NCBI GenBank assembly: GCA_029239545.1
Contig: JARBUQ010000006.1
Location: 1-26,839 of the forward strand
DNA from: Paenibacillus sp.
GTDB lineage: Bacteria > Bacillota > Bacilli > Paenibacillales > NBRC-103111
DNA length: 26,839 nt
Direction of reading: 5' to 3'
The position numbers were made by a program, and so were the translations under genes. The first letter of the stretch is position 1, and each line of letters opens with the position of its first letter. Under the pieces are notes generated by a model. The model ran no database searches. It had not been told where the DNA came from and worked only from the letters and a program-made list of their open reading frames with translations. Shown here piece by piece: positions 22,216 through 26,839 of this stretch.

Positions 22216-23070
22216 ATGGAACAGGGGATAATAGACAGTCAGACCGTGATGCACGGCCTTTTCGGAGCACCCGTGAAACATTCCAAATCGGCATTAATGC
22301 ATAATACTGCGTTTCGCGAATTAGGTCTCAACGCCGCTTATGCCGCTTTTCATATCGATGCCGGCCAAGTAAAGGCTGCCGTTGAAGGGATACGTGCTCT
22401 TGGATTCCGCGGGGTGAATGTTACCATTCCTCACAAAATAGAAGTGATGGATTACCTCGACGAGATTGATGAGCATGCCTTGGCTATAGGAGCGGTCAAT
22501 ACGATTGTGAATAATAACGGTCGGTTGACCGGGTATAATACCGATGGTATCGGTTACGTAAGATCTCTCAAGGAAGAAGCTGATTTCACCGTACAAGGCA
22601 AACGCATTCTAATGCTCGGAGCTGGCGGAGCGGCCAGAGGCGTCGCTTATGCGTTAGCTCTTGAGGGGGCGGCAGAGATGTGGATTGCCAATCGAACTGT
22701 GGAGAAGGCTGTAGAGCTGGCTGACTCGCTTCAGGGGCATACCCGGACGAGTGGGATCCGTTACGACGAGATCGATGAAATTCGGGATCAAGTGGATCTC
22801 ATTGTTCACAACACCTCGATCGGCATGCATCCGAATGTCGAAGAGGTGCTCATCGATACTTCCTGGTTTCATGAGGGACTTACAGTTAGCGATCTCGTCT
22901 ATAATCCGCTTGAGACCCGCTTGCTGCGTGAAGCCAAGGCCCGCGGTGCGAGAGCTCACGACGGATTAGGAATGTTTATTTATCAAGGCGCTTATGCTTT
23001 TGAATATTGGACAGGAGTGGCGGCTCCGGTGGCGGCTATGCGCGAAGTGGTGGAGAAAGCACTAAGGTGA
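22216..23070 (+). CDS. aroE: Shikimate dehydrogenase
   Basis: AroE reduces 3-dehydroshikimate to shikimate with NADPH in aromatic amino acid synthesis. The 284-residue protein has the shikimate-binding motif GAPVKHSKSALMHN (about 16-29), the catalytic Lys in NVTIPHK, the catalytic Asp in AVNTIVNNNGRLTGYNTDG, the NADP-binding loop LMLGAGGAARGVAYAL, the NRT of the cofactor phosphate site, and the C-terminal GLGMFIYQGAYAFEYWTG. ATG 22216 is chosen because GGGAGAG ends 6 bases before it; ATG 22201 lies upstream of that RBS and has none of its own. The gene is in the same operon position as aroD/aroE in the B. subtilis yqe cluster. Confidence 0.95.
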   Translation: MEQGIIDSQTVMHGLFGAPVKHSKSALMHNTAFRELGLNAAYAAFHIDAGQVKAAVEGIRALGFRGVNVTIPHKIEVMDYLDEIDEHALAIGAVNTIVNNNGRLTGYNTDGIGYVRSLKEEADFTVQGKRILMLGAGGAARGVAYALALEGAAEMWIANRTVEKAVELADSLQGHTRTSGIRYDEIDEIRDQVDLIVHNTSIGMHPNVEEVLIDTSWFHEGLTVSDLVYNPLETRLLREAKARGARAHDGLGMFIYQGAYAFEYWTGVAAPVAAMREVVEKALR

Positions 23071-23144
23071 CCGTCAGCTATGCTTAACTAACGTACAAAT
23101 CACAACATACTTTTATGTAAATCGAGAATAGAGGGTTATTACAC

Positions 23145-23435
23145 ATGTTAACAGGTAAACAAAAAAGGTATTTGCGTTCGCTGGCCCATCACTTGGATCC
23201 CATTTTTCAAATCGGCAAGGGTGGAGTGAATGATCACTTGATTCGCCATATTGAGGAAGCGATTGAGGTGCGGGAATTGATGAAGGTTTCTGTGCTGAAT
23301 AACTGCCTGGAGGACCGGGAAGATATTGCGGTTCAGCTTGCCAGCCAATCGGGCTCAGAGGTTGTGCAGACGATTGGTAAGACAATTATTTTGTACAAGC
23401 CGTCCAAAAACAACAAGCAGATCGTGCTGCCCTAG
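23145..23435 (+). CDS. yhbY: YhbY-type CRM-domain RNA-binding protein (YqeI)
   Basis: This small ribosome assembly factor binds pre-50S RNA. Its 96 residues are almost entirely one CRM domain: LTGKQKRYLRSLAHHLDPIF at the N-terminus, then the GxxG loop QIGKGGV (about 23-29), LIRHIEEAIEVRELMKVSVL and the end VVQTIGKTIILYKPS. ATG 23145 has GAGGG about 12 bases upstream, a modest RBS. It is 74 bases after aroE and 44 bases before nadD, in the conserved yqe order. Confidence 0.93.
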   Translation: MLTGKQKRYLRSLAHHLDPIFQIGKGGVNDHLIRHIEEAIEVRELMKVSVLNNCLEDREDIAVQLASQSGSEVVQTIGKTIILYKPSKNNKQIVLP

Positions 23436-23479
23436 TCGGCTGCAGCTTAAGCTGGTCTGCAGACTGGAGTTGTGGGAAA

Positions 23480-24073
23480 ATGAAGGTAGGTATTATGGGC
23501 GGTACATTCGATCCGATTCATATCGGGCATCTGCTGGCCGCCGAACGGGCCAGGGAAGAAGCAGGACTGGATGAGGTATGGTTTTTACCCTCTTACACTC
23601 CGCCTCATAAGCCGAATCCTCCTGTTGCGACACCTGAGCAGCGTTTTGCAATGCTTGAACGGGCCATCGCCGATCATCCGCACTTTCGCGCTGAGGATAT
23701 GGAGATGATCCGTGAAGGCACGTCTTATACCGTGGATACGGTAGATCAATTATGCCGCCGTCACCCGAACGTGCGGTTTTGTTATATCATTGGAGCAGAC
23801 ATGGTCCAGTACTTGCCTCATTGGGTGAGGATTGAGGAAATCCTGAAGCGGATCTCATTCGTCGGACTTGGAAGACCGGGCTACTCGTTGGATATGAAAC
23901 AGCTTCCGGACTATATCCAGCAGGGAGTCCAGCTTGCTCCTATGCCCCAGCTCGAGCTCTCGTCCACTGACATCAGGCAGCGCAGAGCGGCCGGCAAGTC
24001 CATTCGATATATGGTTCATGAGAACGTTTATGCATATATAAAGGAGCGGGGATTGTATGAATCTCGATCTTAG
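23480..24073 (+). CDS. nadD: Nicotinate-nucleotide adenylyltransferase
   Basis: NadD joins nicotinate mononucleotide and ATP to give deamido-NAD, an essential step of NAD synthesis. The 197-residue enzyme starts with the nucleotidyltransferase motif GGTFDPIHIGHL (7-18), followed by EVWFLPSYTPPHKP (mononucleotide site), the central FCYIIGADMVQYLPHW, and the second adenylyl-binding motif LSSTDIRQR near the C-terminus. ATG 23480 has GGAG about 10 bases upstream. Its 3' end overlaps yqeK by 17 bases, indicating coupled translation. The same gene pair occurs in B. subtilis (nadD-yqeK). Confidence 0.96.
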   Translation: MKVGIMGGTFDPIHIGHLLAAERAREEAGLDEVWFLPSYTPPHKPNPPVATPEQRFAMLERAIADHPHFRAEDMEMIREGTSYTVDTVDQLCRRHPNVRFCYIIGADMVQYLPHWVRIEEILKRISFVGLGRPGYSLDMKQLPDYIQQGVQLAPMPQLELSSTDIRQRRAAGKSIRYMVHENVYAYIKERGLYESRS

Positions 24074-24653
24074 TCTGGAGGAGCTGATCAAGCGAACTCA
24101 GGAGCAGATGCCAACCAGAAGGTGGGATCATACGCAGGGGGTCAGGACGACTGCGGTTATGCTTGCTGACCGTTTTGGCGGGGATCCCAAGCTTGCCGAT
24201 CTCGCTGCCTTGCTTCATGATTACTGCAAATACTGGCCGATTGATAAGCAAGTTGAGGCTTACAAAAGCTTTTCACTATCCAGCGATGTTCTTGCATATG
24301 ATCCTCAGCTCCTGCACGGTCCATTGGCGGCTGCAATAGCTGAAGCTGAATTCGGGATCACAGATCAAGACGTGCTGGGTGCTATACGCTATCACACTTC
24401 CGGTCGGGCTGGCATGACATTGCTTGAGAAAATCGTCTGTTTGGCCGATTATATGGAGCCTGGACGGGATTTTCCGGAGGTCGCTCATATTCGTGAGAAG
24501 GCTGAGCATAATTTGGATAAGGCTTTACTTGCAGGGTTCGATTCGACGATCGGATTCCTGCTGAACAAGGGGAAGAAAATATACCCCCTGACCTTGAGTG
24601 CCCGGAATGGCTTAATTGATGAAATTCATGCCCAAAGAACAGATAGGAGCTGA
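24057..24653 (+). CDS. yqeK: HD-domain bis(5'-nucleosyl)-tetraphosphatase (symmetrical) YqeK
   Basis: YqeK hydrolyses diadenosine tetraphosphate symmetrically into two ADP, lowering the alarmone Ap4A. The 198-residue protein shows the HD metal site: RRWDHTQGVR (His25), ALLHDYCKYW (His54, Asp55), the later His residues in LLHGPLAA and IRYHTSGRAGM, and the C-terminal metal Asp in VCLADYMEPGRDF. The LHDYCK and YMEPGRDF strings are typical of YqeK. ATG 24057 lies inside the end of nadD, with AAGGAGCGGGG just upstream. The gap to rsfS is 6 bases. Confidence 0.95.
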   Translation: MNLDLSLEELIKRTQEQMPTRRWDHTQGVRTTAVMLADRFGGDPKLADLAALLHDYCKYWPIDKQVEAYKSFSLSSDVLAYDPQLLHGPLAAAIAEAEFGITDQDVLGAIRYHTSGRAGMTLLEKIVCLADYMEPGRDFPEVAHIREKAEHNLDKALLAGFDSTIGFLLNKGKKIYPLTLSARNGLIDEIHAQRTDRS

Positions 24654-24659
24654 TGATGG

Positions 24660-25007
24660 ATGAGCAGACATCCGGAGAAAGTTATGAACATGGTCGTTCA
24701 TGCGGCTGAAGACAAAAAAGCAATGAACGTGGTGGTGCTTGATCTACAGAAAATTTCGCTGGTAGCGGACTATTATGTCATCTGTCACGGAAACTCTGAT
24801 GTCCAGGTTCAATCCATTACAACTGAAATACGCAAACAAGCCAATGAGCGGGGAATTCCTGTTAAAGGGATAGAGGGTTTTGACTCTGCCAGATGGGTAC
24901 TGATTGATTTGGGGGACGTTGTCATCCATGTGTTCCATCGGGATGAACGCGAATATTACAACATTGAACGGCTATGGTCGGATGCGAAAGTGGTTGAAAT
25001 CGTATGA
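24660..25007 (+). CDS. rsfS: Ribosomal silencing factor RsfS
   Basis: RsfS binds L14 on the 50S subunit and blocks subunit joining when nutrients are scarce. The 115 residues contain the full DUF143 domain: VVLDLQKISLVADYYVICHG (about 24-43), SDVQVQSITTEI, VKGIEGFDSARWVLIDLGDVVIHVF with the conserved W, and the terminal EREYYNIERLW. ATG 24660 has AGGAG 10 bases upstream; the two ATGs a few bases earlier are out of frame. It overlaps the next gene by 4 bases (ATGA). Confidence 0.95.
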   Translation: MSRHPEKVMNMVVHAAEDKKAMNVVVLDLQKISLVADYYVICHGNSDVQVQSITTEIRKQANERGIPVKGIEGFDSARWVLIDLGDVVIHVFHRDEREYYNIERLWSDAKVVEIV

Positions 25008-25915
25008 CGTTAGAAGCAGGAACGACGAGAAAGCTGGAAGTTGCTCGTGAAGTGTCACCGAACGGATTTTTTTTAAGCGATGGACACAATGAAGTATTGT
25101 TGCATTACAGTGAAGTGGTCGGCGAGTGTGCTCTAGGGGACCAGGTAGAAGTGTTCTTGTTTCACGATTCACAGGATCGCTTGTCCGCAACGATGAAGGA
25201 GCCCCTTATTCGACTTGGAGAGCTGGCGCTTCTTGAAGTGGCAGACGTTCACCCGCGCTTTGGCTGTTTTCTGGAGATGGGACTCGGCCGCCAATTGCTC
25301 CTGCCTTCGGGGGAGTTGCCGGAATGGACGGAAACCCGTCCACGGAAGGGCGATCGCGTGTTCGTCACGCTGGCTCACGATAAGCAAGGCCGGCTGACAG
25401 CGAAGCTGGCCGGTGAGCGTGAGCTCTCCGAGCATGCTTTTGCAGCGCCAACGACTTGGCGTAACGAATGGGTCGATGCCCGCGTCTACAAGACGCTGCA
25501 GAATGGCACATTCGTGTTGTGTGACGGCGGAGTGCTTGGCTTCGGCGCGATCGGGATGATTCACGAGAGCGAGCGTACGCGCACCCTGCGGCTCGGTGAG
25601 CAGGTGAACTGCCGTGTAACCTTCGTCCGCGAAGACGGTCGAGTGAACTTGTCTATGCGTGCAGCCAAACACGTAGGTCAGATAGAGGATGCTGATCGCA
25701 TCCTGGCGTATTTGACCGAGCGGCCTAATGGTTCAATGCCTTATTCCGACGAAACTCCGGCTGATATTATCAGCGAGAAATTCGGAATTAGTAAAGGTGC
25801 ATTCAAGCGAGCCCTTGGCAAGCTGATGAAGGAAGGCCGCGTAGAGCAGCAGGGCAGTTGGACCAAGCTCAAGCCAGTTGAGAAGAGCGAGATCGCGACT
25901 GAGGAAGCGGAATAG
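25004..25915 (+). CDS. cvfB: CvfB-family S1-like RNA-binding protein (YitL type)
   Basis: This 303-residue protein has the CvfB layout: three tandem S1/OB-type beta barrels and a C-terminal winged helix. The first barrel runs from about 8-65, the second (LLEVADVHPRFGCFLEMGLG) from about 70-135, and the third (ARVYKTLQNGTFVLCDGG to CRVTFVREDGRVNLSMR) from about 150-220. The winged helix (ADIISEKFGISKGAFKRALG) is near 250-290, ending GRVEQQGSWTKL. In Staphylococcus CvfB is an RNA-binding virulence regulator; the bacillar role is not clear. The start overlaps rsfS by ATGA, so the two are coupled. In B. subtilis the counterpart yitL is elsewhere, so its place here is lineage-specific. Confidence 0.9.
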   Translation: MTLEAGTTRKLEVAREVSPNGFFLSDGHNEVLLHYSEVVGECALGDQVEVFLFHDSQDRLSATMKEPLIRLGELALLEVADVHPRFGCFLEMGLGRQLLLPSGELPEWTETRPRKGDRVFVTLAHDKQGRLTAKLAGERELSEHAFAAPTTWRNEWVDARVYKTLQNGTFVLCDGGVLGFGAIGMIHESERTRTLRLGEQVNCRVTFVREDGRVNLSMRAAKHVGQIEDADRILAYLTERPNGSMPYSDETPADIISEKFGISKGAFKRALGKLMKEGRVEQQGSWTKLKPVEKSEIATEEAE

Positions 25916-25928
25916 AAGGTGATTGACA

Positions 25929-26696
25929 TTGGCCTATGAGGAATTTGCCTATACTTACGACCGATTAATGGATGACATGCCTTATCCGCAGTGGATAAGA
26001 TTCGCTAAAATGTGCTGGGAAGAGCATGGCAAGCCGACAACAGTAGTTGACCTGGGCTGCGGAACCGGCAATATTGCCATTCCCTTGGCCCAGGCTGGAC
26101 TTAAGGTAACCGGGATCGATCTTTCTGCAGACATGCTTGCCGTTGCTCGCGATAAGGAAGAGCGGCATCGTCTGCGATCTTCCTTAGCCGCAGGCGGAGC
26201 TTTGAATTGGGTGCAGCAGGATATTAGTGAATGGGAACTGCACGAGCCTGTTGATTCGGTTATATCCTTCTGTGACTGCATGAACTATTTAACAGAGCCC
26301 GAGCTTCTTATTCAAGCCTTCCACCAAACGTTCAAAGGCTTGCGAGCGGGAGGTACTTTTCTATTCGATGTACATACCATCAGTCAGCTGATTTCCTATG
26401 CCGAGACACAGCCCTTTCTGCTGAAGGAAGAAGAAGTAAGTTACATCTGGACTTGTGAACTGGATGAAGAGCGTTATGAAATCGAGCATGATCTGACTAT
26501 TTTCGTAAAGGATGAACGATCTGGTTCTTACCGTCGGATTGATGAGCTCCATGTGCAGAGAGCCTACGAACTGAGCTGGATCGAGAAGCAATTATTAGAA
26601 TGCGGATTCAAGAGTGTGTTTTGTTATGCCGACTTTAAGCTTCAGCCGTCCGATGAGAAGACCGAGCGGGCTTTTTTTGTTGCCTTGAAGGAATAG
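25929..26696 (+). CDS. yqeM: Class I SAM-dependent methyltransferase (YqeM)
   Basis: This 255-residue Rossmann-fold methyltransferase matches B. subtilis YqeM in layout: FAYTYDRLMDDMPYPQW at the N-terminus, the SAM-binding VVDLGCGTGNIAIPLAQAGL (about 36-55), the acidic TGIDLSADMLAVAR, DSVISFCDCMNYL in the motif IV region, and GGTFLFDVHT. The C-terminal half includes SYIWTCELDE and the end RAFFVALKE. The substrate is unknown. TTG 25929 is preferred, because AAGGTGA ends 6 bases before it and directly abuts the alternative TTG 25923. It closes the visible yqe operon; the next gene starts 49 bases later. Confidence 0.9.
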   Translation: MAYEEFAYTYDRLMDDMPYPQWIRFAKMCWEEHGKPTTVVDLGCGTGNIAIPLAQAGLKVTGIDLSADMLAVARDKEERHRLRSSLAAGGALNWVQQDISEWELHEPVDSVISFCDCMNYLTEPELLIQAFHQTFKGLRAGGTFLFDVHTISQLISYAETQPFLLKEEEVSYIWTCELDEERYEIEHDLTIFVKDERSGSYRRIDELHVQRAYELSWIEKQLLECGFKSVFCYADFKLQPSDEKTERAFFVALKE

Positions 26697-26745
26697 GGTT
26701 GGGTCCGTTAAGGGGTCGGCAGGTTTGAACGAGAGGAGTTCTGAG

Positions 26746-26839
26746 GTGGCCGAGTCGAACATGGAGCAAGAAGAGGTGCTGCGTGCTGCCAAGTTATTCG
26801 CTCACTCTGTACATACAAATGATAGGAGTGGTCATGATT
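26746..26839 (+). CDS. Start of a probable HD-domain phosphohydrolase (runs off the window)
   Basis: A frame opens at GTG 26746, with AGGAG (26734-26738) 7 bases upstream, and stays open for 31 codons to the window end. The visible residues end in RAAKLFAHSV and then HTNDRSGHD. The NDRSGHD string matches the start of the metal-binding motif (D.SGHDW.H..RV) of YedJ/YpgQ-like HD phosphohydrolases. The second metal motif would lie beyond the window, so this assignment is a short-motif inference. Confidence 0.5.
   Translation, partial: MAESNMEQEEVLRAAKLFAHSVHTNDRSGHD

Noticed and set aside
25169..25672. 167-codon open frame on the minus strand
   Set aside because: Antisense to the cvfB-type gene; no support of its own.
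1..26839. Defence island, prophage, insertion sequence, CRISPR array or biosynthetic cluster
   Set aside because: No nuclease-effector pairs, integrase, transposase, regular spacer repeats or modular synthase genes were found; gene content is core chromosome plus a few accessory regulators.

Overview
The window reads as chromosomal DNA of an endospore-forming, mid-GC Bacillota, most likely Paenibacillus or a close relative. The evidence is an intact sigK, a spoVAC-spoVAD-spoVAE cluster without spoVAA/AB in front, a T-box leader on an aroA-type chorismate mutase/DAHP synthase, and the conserved yqeG-yqeH-aroE-yqeI-nadD-yqeK-rsfS-yqeM order. Ribosome binding sites are strong AGGAGG-like sequences. 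No tRNA, rRNA, transposase, integrase, phage gene or CRISPR array was seen.

Layout. 1-500: the C-terminal end of SbcC. 522-886: a small unknown gene with its RBS in a hairpin and a -1 frame break at an A6 run. 925-1736: sigK with a mother-cell type promoter and a terminator. 1740-2095: no gene, possibly a decayed intergenic repeat. 2096-2785: a Rossmann-fold NAD(P)-binding protein, convergent with a CgeB-like glycosyltransferase (2825-3766, minus). 3941-6245: an AraC regulator divergent from a DegT/DnrJ/StrS aminotransferase. 6299-9262: an MMPL transporter divergent from a TetR repressor. 9484-10251: an IclR regulator. 10449-10511: a possible 20-codon ORF. 10573-12080: aroA (minus) behind a full T-box leader. 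12235-13455: a UgtP/MGDG-synthase-like glycosyltransferase. 13538-13621: a 27-residue membrane micropeptide. 13767-15637: spoVAC-AD-AE. 15935-20374: a MoxR ATPase, DUF58 protein and transglutaminase-like membrane protein operon. 20532-26696: a long housekeeping operon. 26746 to the end: the start of a probable HD-domain protein.

How the genes work together. Three sporulation functions are present: SigK (late mother-cell transcription), SpoVA proteins (dipicolinic acid uptake into the forespore) and perhaps the CgeB-like transferase (spore surface sugars). The shikimate pathway is represented at entry (aroA, under tRNA-sensing control) and in the middle (aroE). The yqe operon joins ribosome assembly (YqeH, YqeI, RsfS), NAD synthesis (NadD), dinucleotide clean-up (YqeK) and shikimate dehydrogenase. 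A CvfB-type S1 protein lies between rsfS and yqeM.

Most of the window is ordinary conserved chromosome. I found no convincing new multi-gene system. The parts most worth a second look are the frame-broken gene behind the RBS-occluding hairpin, the micropeptide ahead of spoVA, the T-box specificity, the small ORF beside aroA, and the repeat-rich control regions of the degT and spoVA genes.
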